Part shown: piece after piece, positions 44,642 through 56,219 of the stretch | Numbering within the stretch: position 1 is the stretch's first letter | How the letters are laid out: the number at the start of each line of letters is the position of its first letter | The notes under the pieces: model-generated | What the model saw: the letters and a program-made list of their open reading frames with translations, nothing else | Told to the model about the DNA's origin: nothing | Database searches by the model: none | Position numbers and translations under genes: made by a program | Assembly: GCA_019671005.1 (NCBI GenBank) | Contig: CM033752.1 | Location: forward strand, 8,618,001-8,682,000 | Source: Hibiscus mutabilis | Lineage: Eukaryota > Streptophyta > Magnoliopsida > Malvales > Malvaceae | Length of the DNA: 64,000 bases | Direction of reading: 5' to 3'

Positions 44642-45199
44642 CTACAACAGATCAGCTATGCCATCTAAATTGCTGGCATCAAATTCTGCATCCTGGCATA
44701 ACTGTGCTGTGTCCAAAGTGTAAATGGACTCCATCATCTCCTCTGTTTGGCACTCATCGGGTTCATCTGCACATTTCAAAGCTTGAAACACATTAAATGT
44801 AACTTGTTGATCATTCATGAGCATTGTTAGTTCTCCTTTATGAACATCAATCAAAGCCCTACCTGTGGCAAGAAAAGGTCTCCCCAAAATAATCAGGACA
44901 TTAATATCAGCCTCACAATCCAAAATGATAAAATCAGCTAGAAAAATAAATTTGTCTACCTTTACCAACACATCCTCAATATTACCCTTGGGATGTGCAT
45001 ATGATCGGTCTGTCAGCTTAAGTTTCACCGTGGTAGGTCTTGCTTCTATGCCAAGCTTCCAGAAAACTGACATTGGCATCAAGTTGATGTTGGCTCCTAG
45101 GTCACACAGTGCCTTGCCCATGAATTTGTTGCCAATGGTGAAGGGAATAGTGAAACTTCCCAGATCTTTCAGCTTTGGTGGCAAACAGTTTAGGATCAT
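44642..45199 (-). CDS. Protease domain of element B, open fragment
   Basis: 185 residues without a stop. The active site is CDLGANINLMP, then RPTTVKLKLTDRS, DFIILDCEAD and IILGRPFLATGRAL. It parallels the protease piece of A, with which it shares most motifs. It would be part of the gag-pol polyprotein; 44424-44641 is the linker to reverse transcriptase in broken frames. Confidence 0.82.
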   Translation of the reverse strand: MILNCLPPKLKDLGSFTIPFTIGNKFMGKALCDLGANINLMPMSVFWKLGIEARPTTVKLKLTDRSYAHPKGNIEDVLVKVDKFIFLADFIILDCEADINVLIILGRPFLATGRALIDVHKGELTMLMNDQQVTFNVFQALKCADEPDECQTEEMMESIYTLDTAQLCQDAEFDASNLDGIADLL

Positions 45200-47081
45200 G
45201 GCACTGATCCTTCGGTCAGGGCAACAGTTTCAAAGTCTCCCAACTTTCTCTTTTTGGACAGAATGTCCTTCATAAATTTGACATAGTTGGGCATTTGTTC
45301 AAGGGCTTCTACCAATGGAATGTTGATTTGCAATTGCTTAAGAACCTCCAAGAAATGCTTGAACTGCTAATCTTGCTTATGCTTTTGAAGTCTTGCTGGA
45401 AATGATGGCGGCGGATAGATACGAGCCTGCTCTACTGGCTTTGCCAACGCAGTGCTCGCATCAGACTGTTTGGCATCGATTCTGGCATCAGTGTGTTGTC
45501 TGGCATCATCTACTTTTGTTTCCTCTTTCTTTGATTCCCTGGGATCATCTACTGGCACAGGCTTCTCATCTTGGCAATTAATTGGCTGCTTAGCAACCTT
45601 CTCCATCTCGCACTGCTTACCACTCTGAAGAGTTATAGCTTTGCACAGCTCATTGTTTGTGTGTAGAGCATCTTCTGTGTCACTTGGCAATGCTCATTAT
45701 CTATGTGTCGAGCATCTTCTGTGTCACTTGGCAATGCTTCCTGGGGTCGATTGTTGAGTGCACTGGCAATCTGCCCAAGCTGGACTTCCAAATTTCTCAT
45801 TGACACAGCCAAACTCTGGACTGTGGCATCATTCCTTTCCATGTACTCTGTGAGAGTGCCTCCTTGGTTGAGTCTCTACCCTTGCTGAAAATTGTTTTGG
45901 GTTTTCTATGGCATGACATGGTTATTTCGCCTCTGAGTATTCTGGCGCTGGGCATTGTACTGGTTACCTCCTTAATTTCCCCAAGCTAAGTTGGGGTGTT
46001 GTCTCCAACCTGTATTATAAGTATTGGAGATAGGGTTATAGTAACGATAAACATTGCCAACAAAATTTACCGATTGAGGGTTGGCAGGACATTCATCCAC
46101 ATGATGATTTTCTCCACAGATTGTACATAATGGATTTAATGCTTTGACTTCTTGGGACTCATTGTTCTTTTGCAACGTTCTTACCATGCTCGTAAGGTTG
46201 GAAATCTCGGCATGAATGGATGTTAGTTCATCAACCTAAAATTTCTCATTGGTTTTAGTTTTGGTCCCAAGTCTTGCAACAGGATATTTAAAATCATTGA
46301 TTGTAATCATTTCTAAAATGTCAACAGCCTCAGTATATGTCTTGTCAAGCAATGAGCCAGCTGCTGAAGCATCAACAACCGTCCTCGTTTGTGCATTCAA
46401 TCCATTGTAAAAGGTTTGAATCTGAGTTCAATTCGGGAATCCGTGTATAGGACACCTCCTCAACAAGTCTTTGAATCTTTCCCAGGCATCATATAAGGTC
46501 TCATCCTCAGCCTACCTGAATGTAATGATCTCACCCTGCAGCTTGGCAGTGAATGTTGGCGGCTGGAATCTTGTCAAGATCTTCTGGATAGGTCTGCCCA
46601 TGAAGTAACTGAGCCAAGCCTTTGCTCTGTCTCTCAAAGAAAAAGTAAATAACTTCAGCTTCACAGTATCTTCAGGTACTCCATTTTGTTGAAATATCTG
46701 GCAAATCTCTATGAACTATTTAAGATGTTGCCTCGGATCTTCAGTGAGTACGCCATCAAACTGACCTACATTCAAAAGAGTTTGAATCATTACCGGCTTA
46801 AGTCTAAAATTAACAGCATTTACCTCTATGCCAACAAGTCCTGGCATCAAATTGTCAATGGTTGGAGCCGAATGTTCTCTAATAGGTCTCTCATTAACAA
46901 CCAGGACAACAAGTAGTGGTGGTATCTCATTATTGAGTGGATTTCCTCCATTGTTCACAAAACCATTCCCTCTATTACCTTGGTTTTGCATCTCTCGAAA
47001 TCTTCTTTTTAACCTCCGCAAGGTTTTCTCAATTTTCGGATCGTATGGCCACTCGTCCACCACAGGATGGCTTTTGGTCAT
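45200..47081 (-). pseudogene. gag: gag of element B, broken by stops
   Basis: 47081-46716 is open (DPKIEKTLRRLKRRFREM, then VGQFDGVLTEDPRQHLK), ending in a tag; the same frame continues beyond the stop with the capsid motif SLRDRAKAWL. The zinc knuckle CTICGENHHVDEC is in 46187-45972. Pieces 45842-45633 and 45690-45367 encode the linker to protease, including a 70-base duplication around 'gcatcttctgtgtcacttgg' (45669 and 45711). Several stops make it nonfunctional. Confidence 0.82.
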
Positions 47082-47170
47082 ACACTGACAAAAATGAAAG
47101 GTAAAAATAAAAACAAAAATAAAAATAAAAGGAATACGAGTAAAAATTTAAAAACAATCAATTCTGTTGC

Positions 47171-47190
47171 AATCCCCGGCAACGACGCCA
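47171..47190 (-). other. Primer-binding site of element B
   Basis: The minus strand reads 'tggcgtcgttgccggggatt', one base different from the site of element A, a few bases past the LTR end. Confidence 0.82.
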
Positions 47191-47196
47191 AAAACT

Positions 47197-48818
47197 TGTA
47201 GACTCTCTAAGTGACTGCTGACAAAAGAGGCAGAAAATATGTATTGGAAAAGTATAAAATAATGCCAAGATGAGTCTTTTGCGTGCAAGTATACATGGTC
47301 TGCAAGTAATACAGCGGGTAAGCTGAGTATCGATCCCACAAAGATTGTCTTGGAATTCAATTGCCTTGATTGTTACTTGCCTTAAGAAAAAGTTGATTTG
47401 ATTTGAAATTGGTTTTGGAAAATAATTAAAAAGTAAAGAAAAGAAAGAAAAGTAAATACGTTGGCAAGGAAGGTGTTTTAATGAATGATGAGTGTTGGCA
47501 GGGAATGCCTAGTTTTCACGATATTCATGCCGTGCTAGCCGTTAACAACAACCTGTCTTGGCATTGTTTGCCGAGCAGATTCAAAAGTAGCAAAGCCTCT
47601 CTCGATGGTCATTGCCTTAAATTGATCATGTAAAATCCCCTATATCTCTATAGTGTTTGCTTTTAAATAAACCAATTTGATTAAGATCCAATCTATACTC
47701 CTAAGGGGTAGATTTCACTCCTGAAGTAAGTTCATCTACTTGAACGACTTCTCTCGAAGCTTCTCTCCTCAGTATTCGACAACTTATTCGTTGCCACCCC
47801 AAGTCTGTTAAGATATTAAGGTGCAATAGGCCAACAGTGATAGCTTTCGCTTGGTAGAGTATTTAGGAAATATTAAAGTTTGTCGAATAGATGAAACTTT
47901 TCCAAGGCAGATTTATTATTAAAAGCTAAAGCATGAAAATAACATAAAAACCAAACATCCCCCACCAACCATTAAATTAGTTCATGGTGAGGGAGTGGAC
48001 CAACAATTCACAAACGTTTTTAGAATACATCATCCTTAAAAAAAGTAAAATAACTTAAGAGATAGAATGGGCTACAAAGGGTCTCTCGATGCAGCCCTTC
48101 AAGATCCAGGCTTCTCGTCCAAGTTGGTCGGACCACCCTTCCACGATGCAGCCGGTCGTCAATCGTCATACACAACCAACTCCTCACGATCCAATCTTCT
48201 CCTATCATCTTAAAGTCTAGCTTGGTTGGTGTTTAAATAGGCGTGCAAAGAAGGGATATGACTAGCTCTCCAAATTTTAAATTCTAACTGCTCAGAGGAT
48301 AAGGGATTATCTTCTTATCCAGATTTGAATGAGAGCTGATCAGGCTAAGGCTGACATCATCTTGCCGACGCTGCCCTAGCATCCAAGCTTGGCATGAGTC
48401 TGCCAACAAGTCTTGGCACCATCTTATCCGCTACTTTTTCAGAGATTGTTCCAATTGCTATTTTTTTGGAGCCTGATCATGTCCTATTTTTTCGGGGTCC
48501 AATAGCCTCTTGGCATGGCATCAAGTTCACTTCTCTGCCATCTGGTGCTTGGCATTGTCTGGTCCATCTGTGCTAACAACACTCGGTATTTTTTTGGCAT
48601 TCCTTCATGTGTTGCTTTTCTAGGCCAAATACTATGTCAAACCTGCAAAATTGCCAACAAAACAACCCTTCACACTGGCATAGACAAAACTCTAAACTCC
48701 TTATGCAAATGCATGATTCTAACATCCTAATGCAACTAAATGTACCTAAAAACAAGCAAAAGCATTGTAAGATTGGCATTAAAAACATTACTTTTGGAGA
48801 GGTAACATGTACTTATAC
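47197..48818 (-). repeat. 5' LTR of element B
   Basis: On the plus strand it starts 'tgtagactctctaag'. The right end is judged from similarity to A ('aaaacattacttttgg...acttata' against 'aataatacttttgaacacttatca') and lies near 48818, just left of element E. A candidate TATA box, minus strand 'cctatttaaac', is at 48230-48242. Many tggca words lie at 48360-48620. With the 3' LTR lost, no target duplication can be tested. Confidence 0.7.
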
Positions 48819-48831
48819 TGATATCGATAAC

Positions 48832-51294
48832 TGTAACACCCTAATCTTTCCCCTAAATTAAAAACCCTAATTAGAGTAAAATCCCTAGTTCGTAACCATA
48901 ATTTTTGGGAATTTAAATCTAAATTCCCAATTAAATTTTAGTGACCTAATTGAACTAATTCAGAACTTTAGTGACCTGATTGATGTAAATTAGAACTTTG
49001 GTGTTCATTCTGTATAATGGATTAAAATGAGGAGCTTTCTATGAGATTTGCACAATTAGTCAAATATTTAACCATACTTTCAGATTAGGTTTTGGGATTT
49101 TAGGCCATTTAAAAATTTCAGTAGCCGCATCTATCCAATTTCCTTTTTTCGAAATTATCGTCCCCTTCCCTATTATTCTTCGGTAAAGCTCCGTCAACCC
49201 TCCGTTCATCGTTCGTAGCTTACAGCCACCATTATCGTGACTGTCATTGACCCGCGAGTAAACCCTGACCGACCACCTTCCCTTGTGTAGCTCGCCTTAT
49301 CAGAATCTAAAGTGGAACCATTGTAGTTTTCTCTGTGTTGTTGTCCCACTGCCATCGTTCTTTTTCCCTTGTACCATATTTTGCATCACCGTACTCCCTG
49401 ATGTTTTTTTCGAATCCTTGTGTGTGGGTAAGCCTTAAACCCATATATTTTGGGCTTATTTTGGAAACTTTGAGTTGTGTTTTTTGATCGGTAAGCCATT
49501 CGTGGTCTCCCTTGCACCGTCTGCTACGTCATGGGGTTCATGTTGCCGCCGCCATCCATGCCGATCTAGCTGCCCCGTCAAAGGCTTCGTAAACACTAAG
49601 TTCTGATGTGGTAGGAAGGGTGACGAGAGTAGGCTGTATAGTTTTGTTTAGCCGAAGAGAGAGAGCCGAAACGAGCCTAATCCAGGTGAAGTAATCAGAC
49701 CAGAATAATAACCCGAACTGGGTCAATCTTAGACTAGACCCATTGACCCGACCTAAACTGTTGACCCGACCCATCGACCCGTGACCCGTTGACCTGACCC
49801 ATTAACTTTTTACTGACATCAGCATTGACCTTTTGCTAACATCGGCGTTGACTTTTTGATGACGCCAGTGTTGACTTTTTTGATGAAGCCAATGTTGACT
49901 TTTTGATGATGTCAGCGTTGATTTTTTCGGCCAAAGTCAACTTTTTGTTTTCAACATTCTGATTCTAATTTTGTTGTCCGTTTTCCCAATTTCAAACCTG
50001 AAAGAATATTTTACTATTTACAATTAATTGTATTTATTATTTTGAGAAATATGAATATCAGAATATGATTCAAATATTATTGTGTTCAGGTGACGTTGAC
50101 TCAGAGACTGAAAACCTTTCTCCTTCTCCACCTATTGGACCTCCTTTTGCATAACCTGTGAGTTCTGCACGTGAGTATGGGTTTGTTTAGTGGTTATGTT
50201 AGTGTGGCATAGTAGTAGTAGTAAATATTTATGTTTTGTTGTCCTCGTAGGTTTTGATTCTTACCGACCTAGTCCTATAGCTGAGCGTGGGAGACGCCAC
50301 TCTCAACGTTGAGATTCTAGCTACCTAAGCATGTCTCTTCTTGTGCTATATTACTTTCGTGCGCTACGTTCTGTGTGTATATATGTATATATGTATGTAT
50401 ATGTGACGATTGAATGAAGTGTGAATTATGATATGATTTGTATGATGACATGTCACGCATCAAATATCAGAATTGGATTAAATTAATATCAGACTTATAC
50501 TGTACACAACTTGAATAATTAATCAGATATACATTCATATTCAAAAAAATAAAATCGGAACATATCATATCATTTAGGTTGAGAAATAGTACGGGGAAGT
50601 TTAGTGGTTTCACCCTTCGGGCTGAATTCTGCTTCGGATCAGTGGCTCCACCCTTGGGTCGAGATTCCACTTTGGATGGTGGCGATGTAGATAGAGTGGT
50701 TCCGGGGAACCTTACTCTTCGGATGGTGTATGGAGATGGGTGCATGACATTACATTCTTTGTCTCTTACTATATGTTTATCAGAATGACTGTTGAACTAT
50801 GCTTGTTGTTCGGATTTTTGTTATGTGTTTTTCTTCTGTACTTAAGAGACACATTGAGCCTCATAGCTTACTCCTCCTTAGTTCCTCTTTCAGATACTCA
50901 GGCTTAGGAGTATGGTACTTGGAGGATCTCATATCTTCATAATTATCCATATTTATCAGTATGATTTTTTGAACATTTAAACTTAATTATATTATTTCTG
51001 ATTATTATGTACTTGGGACTTTGGACATTATTATTTAGAGATTTATTGTTTTAACATACATTACGTGTATTTTTTTGGATATTAAATGAACTTTTGAAAT
51101 TTTGTTAAACGATTGTGTTTCTATATAAACATTTATATATATATATATATATATAAATGTTTGTATTTTCAGATAATAAATAAATAAATGGTAATCTGAT
51201 TATTAAACCTAATAGCATTTCCTTGAGGGACATGTTTTCTAGCTTGACTTCCAATATTCAACTTAAGAAATTAGGTTGAATTTAGGAGGTTACA
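48832..51294 (+). repeat. 5' LTR of element E
   Basis: Starts 'tgtaacaccctaatctttcc' and ends 'ttaggaggttaca'. Contains the TTGAC array at 49741-49950, paired 'cccttcgggc' subrepeats near 50610, and a (ta)n microsatellite near 51136-51156. The minus-strand frames at 49538-49774 and 50467-50745 are not coding. Confidence 0.92.
49741..49950 (+). repeat. TTGAC-rich tandem array in the E LTR
   Basis: About eight ttgac words occur in 200 bases. Within 49801-49930 units of about 24-29 bases alternate gttgactttttgatga with cgccagt, agccaat or tgtcagc. The counterpart in the other LTR (57225-57320) has fewer units. Words match the W-box core and half-sites of bZIP factors. Confidence 0.68.
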
Positions 51295-51299
51295 TTTAG

Positions 51300-51317
51300 T
51301 GGTATCAGAGCCAGGTT
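51300..51317 (+). other. Primer-binding site of element E
   Basis: 'tggtatcagagccagg' five bases after the LTR is the usual plant initiator-Met tRNA complement. The 51318-51503 leader shows nothing else. Confidence 0.9.
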
Positions 51318-51503
51318 CAACCCATGAACTGTGTTGCTCATATGAAATCTTAAACTGAAAATAATTTTGCATTCATACTAAATATTTTGGGCAAAACGGG
51401 ATTTTTTAATAAATATAATATTTGAAAAGATTATGTTTATTTTGAATAGAAACTCTAAGTACCAACTCTAATTTAGGATTATTTCCTTTTGTGATAGATT
51501 ACT

Positions 51504-52790
51504 ATGCCACCTCGTAGGAGCTCTAGATTAGCGACCGAACGCGATCGTGGCTGAGGCTATGGTCGAGGTCATTCTACTACTATAGAGAGTGGTGCTCTGC
51601 CTCCTGCGGACCTGCCGCAGAAGCAGGATGAGGTACAAAATGCTGATGTAGAGGAACAACATGTGAATCAAGCTGAAGCTCAAAATACAGCACCTGTCCA
51701 GCAAATGCAGAGTGTTGGTCCACATGATTCCGAAGATAGTGAAACAGTGGGCATGGATTCTGTCACAGTGCAGAGAGAGTTGCTTCATTACCTCTGCCAG
51801 TATGAGGGTGTGAGGAAACCTATATCTATTGAGTTTTAGATGCCAGGATTACCATGTTTGATGGCAAGACGGGTACAAACTCGGCTAATGCAGAGTATTG
51901 GTTGATGAAGCTTCAGAGATTGTTTGTTGAGATAGAATATCATGCTGATCGAAAATTGAGATCCGTTGTATCATTACTGCAGGGTGAGGCCCAAAACTAG
52001 TGGGAAGCGAAGGAAAGAGTTGTTTCAGCCAGTCAGATTTCATGGGAGTTTTTCAAACAATTATTCCAAGACCGATATGTTGGGTCTGAGTATCTAGCAA
52101 AATGCCGATACAACTTTATAAATCTAGATCAGAAGGATATGAGTTCTAAGGACTACGAAATAGAAATTTTGAGACTTTCCAGTATGTTCCAGGGCTGGTT
52201 ACTATAGAAAAAGAGAAGTGTGATTGGTTTTTGAGAGGACTGTGATTTTTTATTAAGACATGTGTTGCTTTACATCAGGATACGAAGTATAAAGAGATCA
52301 TCAAATAGGGCAGAACTACTGAGCGGATTGAATCTATGAAGAAACAACAAAAATATCAGAATACTGATCGGTCTAGGAGACAATCGACCACATGCGTTCA
52401 GTACAGTCAAGGGAATCAGTCTAGGAAGAGTACTAGAGATGATTACGACCATCAGAGTTATTCCAGAGCTAGACCAGTGACATCTACCGTTTCGACCGCC
52501 AGTGTTGGAGGTTCGACTAGTTTCGTGGGGTGCCATAATATTCTTTTTGCAAGAAATGACATCCAGGCGAGTGTAAGAGACAAAGTGAGGCTTGTTTCTG
52601 ATGCGGTTCTTTTGAATACCTTTTTAGATATTGTCCGGTATAGCCTTCATCTACTTATGTTCCAAGTCAGTCTCAAGCATCTGTACATACTCCTATTAGA
52701 GGGAGAGGTCATGGTAAATCTGTTGTTTTGGGTACTGCTGGTAGGGGTAGTCCTGCTCAAAGTAGAAGATTAGTTGGTTAAGGGGCGAGA
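51504..52790 (+). pseudogene. gag: gag of element E, broken
   Basis: The ATG at 51504 starts MPPRRSSRLATERDRG and then hits a tga (cga to tga). Further on are WEFFKQLFQDRYVGSEYLAK (from about 52039) and other capsid segments separated by tag/tga codons. The zinc knuckle at about 52587-52630 reads C-F-stop-CGSFEYLFRYC, so one codon is a stop and the histidine is lost. The open piece 52336-52773 is partly a shadow. Confidence 0.8.
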
Positions 52791-52799
52791 CAGCCAGGG

Positions 52800-53129
52800 T
52801 TGGTTTATGCTACCAGAAGATATGAGGATCGGGATGAGCCATATGTTATTGCTGGTATTTTTTCTATTCATTGTATCTCATACTTTACACTGTTGGATAA
52901 TGGTTCTACTCATTCTTATGTTGCGAGTTCTGTATCTGGGGGTCTTGAAATCTCTGTTGAGGACATCATAAATTATGTTTCTGTACATAGTCCGGTGGGA
53001 AATTCTGTTGAGGTCACCAAAGTGTACAAAAATTATCTTCTTGAGATTCATGGGGAAATCTTTTCGGCTAATTTAATAGAGTTACCTTTTGAGGAGTTTG
53101 ATCTCATTCTCGGCATGGACTGGTTGTAA
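52800..53129 (+). CDS. Protease domain of element E, open fragment
   Basis: 109 residues without a stop. The active site is LLDNGSTHSYV (aspartate codon at 52897-52899; relatives usually read DSG or DTG), ending in FDLILGMDWL, followed by a stop. It is part of the former gag-pol polyprotein. Confidence 0.8.
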   Translation: MVYATRRYEDRDEPYVIAGIFSIHCISYFTLLDNGSTHSYVASSVSGGLEISVEDIINYVSVHSPVGNSVEVTKVYKNYLLEIHGEIFSANLIELPFEEFDLILGMDWL

Positions 53130-54170
53130 TCTTGACTGTGAAAAGAAGAGGGCAACCCTGAAAACTCTTGATGATCGTGAGGTAGTTCTTATCGGAGAGC
53201 GTAGAGGTTTTTTGTCTAATGTAATATTGACTCTCAAAGCTGAGAATATGATCAAGAAGGGGTCCATTGCCTACCTTGCCTACATTCTTGATTCGAGACA
53301 GTCTGACTCTAGGATGGATAAGATCCAGGTTATGAGAGACTTTCCCGATGTATTCCCAAAATAATTGCCTGGTGCTCTGCAAAGCGTGATGAGATTGAGT
53401 TTGGTATTAAAGTTTATTCGGGCATAGCTCTTGTGTCTATGGCACCTTACTTGATGGTACCGAAAGAACATAAAGAGTTAAAGGTACAGTTGCAAGAGTT
53501 GATAGACATGGGATTTATTTGACCCAGTGTTTCTCCTTGGGGAGCTCCTGTTTTATTTGTCAAGAAGAATGATGAGAAACTTCGGTTGTGTATCGACTAT
53601 CGAAAATTGAATAAGCTGACAATCAAGAACAAGTATCCCCTTCCTCGTATTGATGATCTCTTCGATTAGTTCTGAGGAGCTACGTTGTTTTCTAAGATAG
53701 ACCTGAGATCTGGTTATTACCAACTCAAGGTTAAGGATTCTGATATTTTCAAAACAGCTCTCCAAACATATTATGGTCATTACGAGTTCCGGTAATGCCC
53801 TTTAGGTTGACTAATGCTCCTGCCGCCTTCATGGATATGATGAATAGGGTGTTTCAACCCTATCTCGATCAGTTTGTTATGGTATTTATTGACGATATTC
53901 TGGTTTATTCTAAATCTGATGTTGAGCATGAGGAACATCTTCGGATTGTTTCACAAACTCTGAGGGAGAAATAGCCTTATGTAAAATTCAGTAAGTGTGA
54001 ATTCTGGCTCTCGGAGGTTATGTTTCTGGGGCATATCGTTTTTGCTGAGGGTATTCAGGTTGATCTGAAAAAAGTTAAGGCTATAATAAGTTGGTGGCAG
54101 CCCAAGAACATTTCTAAAATCTGAAGTTTCTTGGGTTTAGTTGTTATTATCGGAGGCTTGTTGAGGGTTT
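53130..54170 (+). pseudogene. Reverse transcriptase of element E, broken
   Basis: Fingers: KELKVQLQELIDMGFI then a tga, WGAPVLFVKKNDEKLRLCID, KLTIKNKYPLPRIDDL, followed by two stops. Palm: TLFSKIDLRSGYYQLKVKDS and catalytic FIDDILVYSKSD from about 53885. A frameshift occurs near 53800 and a stop near 53972. Segment 53130-53390 is the protease-to-RT linker. Confidence 0.86.
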
Positions 54171-54845
54171 CTCGATCATCGCAGCTCCGTTGACTAAACT
54201 TTTGAGGAAGAATGTTCCTTTTGGCTGGTCTGAGGTTTAGCAGACTAGTTTTGAGAAGCTTAAGACCGTGTTGACTAAAGCACCAGTCATGATTCAGCCT
54301 GAGCCATAGAGGGCTTACACCGTCTACAGTAATGCTTCTCATACCGGATTGGGATGTGTTCTTATGCATGATGGTAAGGTAGTAGCCTATGCGTCCTGAC
54401 AGCTGAAACCACATGAGTGTAACTACCCTACCCATGACCTAGAGCTCGCTGATGTGATCTTTGCTCTTAAGATCTAAAGACACTATCTCTATGGGGAGAA
54501 TGTTATATCTTTACAGACCATAAGAGTTTGAAATATCTTCTCACTTAGAAGGAGCTGAACCTGAGACAACGAAGTTGGTTAGGACTTCTCAAGGACCACG
54601 ACTACGAGATAGAGTACCATACAGGCAAGGCCAATGTTGTTTCCGACGCCTTGAGTCGTAATGCCATTTCAAATTTGAGAGCCTTGTTTGCCCAGATGAG
54701 TTTGTATGAGGATGGCAGTCTTTTGGCAGAACTTCGAGTTATTCCTACCTTGATTTTAGATATTCAAGCTGAACAACCTAGTGATCCGTTCTTGGCTCAC
54801 CGCATAAGAGAGGTTGAAGAGGGAACATCTCAGGATTTTTCTATT
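54171..54845 (+). pseudogene. RNase H of element E, broken, catalytic Asp changed
   Basis: HTGLGCVLMHDGKVVAYAS follows YSNAS, where relatives have YSDAS (gat to aat near 54331, as in element 1). A stop comes soon after. The distal motif YHTGKANVVSDALSRNA is near 54617-54665, and the linker piece 54651-54851 (ISNLRALFAQMSLYEDGSLL) leads to integrase. Confidence 0.82.
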
Positions 54846-55700
54846 GATTAGAATAGTGTTCTGTGTTTCCGAGGTCGGTATTGTGTTCTGAGAAATTTTG
54901 GTTTGAAGCAATTTATTCTTCGCGAAGTCAATGACAGTCCTTATTCTATGCATCTTGGTGGGAACAAGATGTATAAGAATCTTTGAGAGAGATATTGGTG
55001 GAAGGGCCTTAAGAGGGATGTCGTTGGATTTGTATCGAACTGTTTAACTTTTCAGAAGGTAAAAGTAGAGCATCAGCGTCCGTTCGGGTTACTTCAACAC
55101 ATTGAGATTCCTCAGTGGAAATGAGAGCGTGTGACTATAGATGTTGTCAACGGTCTTCCTTTGACCCCCATCAAAGAAAGACTTTATGTGGGTTATTGTT
55201 AATCGGTTGACTAAGACAGCACACTTCATCCTTGTTCGAGTTAACTATTCTTTGAGTAAGTTAGCTCAGCTTTACATCTCGGAGATTGTTAGACTTCATG
55301 GGGTACCATTGTCTATCATTTCTGATCGGGACCCAAGGTTCACAGCGAAGTTTTAAAGGTCTCTTCACATTGTTTTGGGTACTCGGTTGAATTTTAGTAC
55401 TTCTTATCATCCGTAGACCGATGGCCAGTTTGAGCGGGTAATCCAGATTCTTGAAGATATGTTGAGGGGTTGTGTTATAGATTATATAGAGGCCGTTAAG
55501 AGGATTTCTTACCGCTTGTAGAGTTCGCCTACAATAATAGCTACCAGGCTAGTATCAAGATGGCACCGTATAAGGCTCTGTATGGGCATAAGTGTCGTAC
55601 ACCTATTGGTTAGACCAAACTTAATGAACCCAGATTGTTGGGACCGGATATTGTTCATGAGGCCTAGCAGACTGTCAGATTGATTCAGGATCAGCTTAAG
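54846..55700 (+). pseudogene. Integrase of element E, broken
   Basis: The finger region reads FILREVNDSPYSMHLGGNKM then, after a stop, WWKGLKRDVVGFVSNCLTFQ, where the second finger cysteine is phenylalanine and a histidine is asparagine. The core shows VTIDVVNGLPLTP, IISDRDPRFTAKF and TDGQFERVIQILEDM, so the triad is readable, but a frameshift near 55180 and several stops intervene. Confidence 0.82.
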
Positions 55701-56219
55701 GTTGCTTTTGACAGACAGAAGTCTTATGCCGATTTGAGACGTTGAGACATTGAGTATGAGGTAGGAGATGAGGTTTTCTTGAAAGTATCTCCATGGAGGA
55801 AGGTACTTTATTTTGGTCAAAAAGGCAAGCTGAGTCCTCGTTTTATAGGCCCTTACCGTATCATCCATCGAGTTGGACCAGTTGCCTATCAGCTTGAGTT
55901 ACCACCATAGCTAAAGCGTATTCATGATGTCTTCCATGTCTCAGTGTTGAGACGTTATCATGCTAATCTGTCTCATATTATTCCTGTAGAAGAGATTGAG
56001 ATTCGTCTTGACTTGCGTTTTGAGGAGAAGCCAGTTGGGATTCTTGCTCAGGAAAAGAAAGTTCTCCGGAGGAAAACCATTAAGATGGTCAAGGTCTTGT
56101 GGCATAATCGTGGTCATGATGAGGCTACATGAGAGCCTAAGGTTGTTTTCAAAGCTCAGTATCCACATCTCTTTGATCCAGGTAATCTAAAATTTCTTTT
56201 AAGAAGGGGAGAGTTGTAA
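55701..56219 (+). pseudogene. Integrase C-terminus and chromodomain of element E
   Basis: SPRFIGPYRIIHRVGPVAYQ, then VFHVSVLRRYHANLSHIIPV, then the chromodomain (RFEEKPVGILAQ, IKMVKVLWHNRGHDEAT, stop in place of the next Trp codon, QYPHLFDPGN). Reading ends with taa at 56217-56219, five bases into the 3' LTR, a common arrangement in this lineage. Stops are single-base changes. Confidence 0.84.
56201..56214 (+). other. Polypurine tract of element E
   Basis: 'aagaaggggagagt' immediately precedes the 3' LTR start tgtaac at 56215. Confidence 0.9.

Larger units (their letters stand above)
38996..48818 (-). mobile_element. Element B: Athila-type element lacking its 3' LTR
   Basis: On the minus strand: 5' LTR (about 48818-47197), primer site, gag, protease, reverse transcriptase, RNase H, integrase, a separate 3' frame, then a tail that stops near 38996 against the Ogre-like leader. 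No 3' LTR is found. Domain order and primer site match element A, but the sequences are well diverged. The 39002-39480 tail is noncoding, with 'acaccccca' near 39389 resembling the purine-run region of A. Stops and frameshifts are frequent. Confidence 0.85.

Noticed and set aside
52336..52773. 145-codon frame as an independent gene
   Set aside because: It is the decayed gag tail and zinc-knuckle region of element E read partly in the wrong frame.
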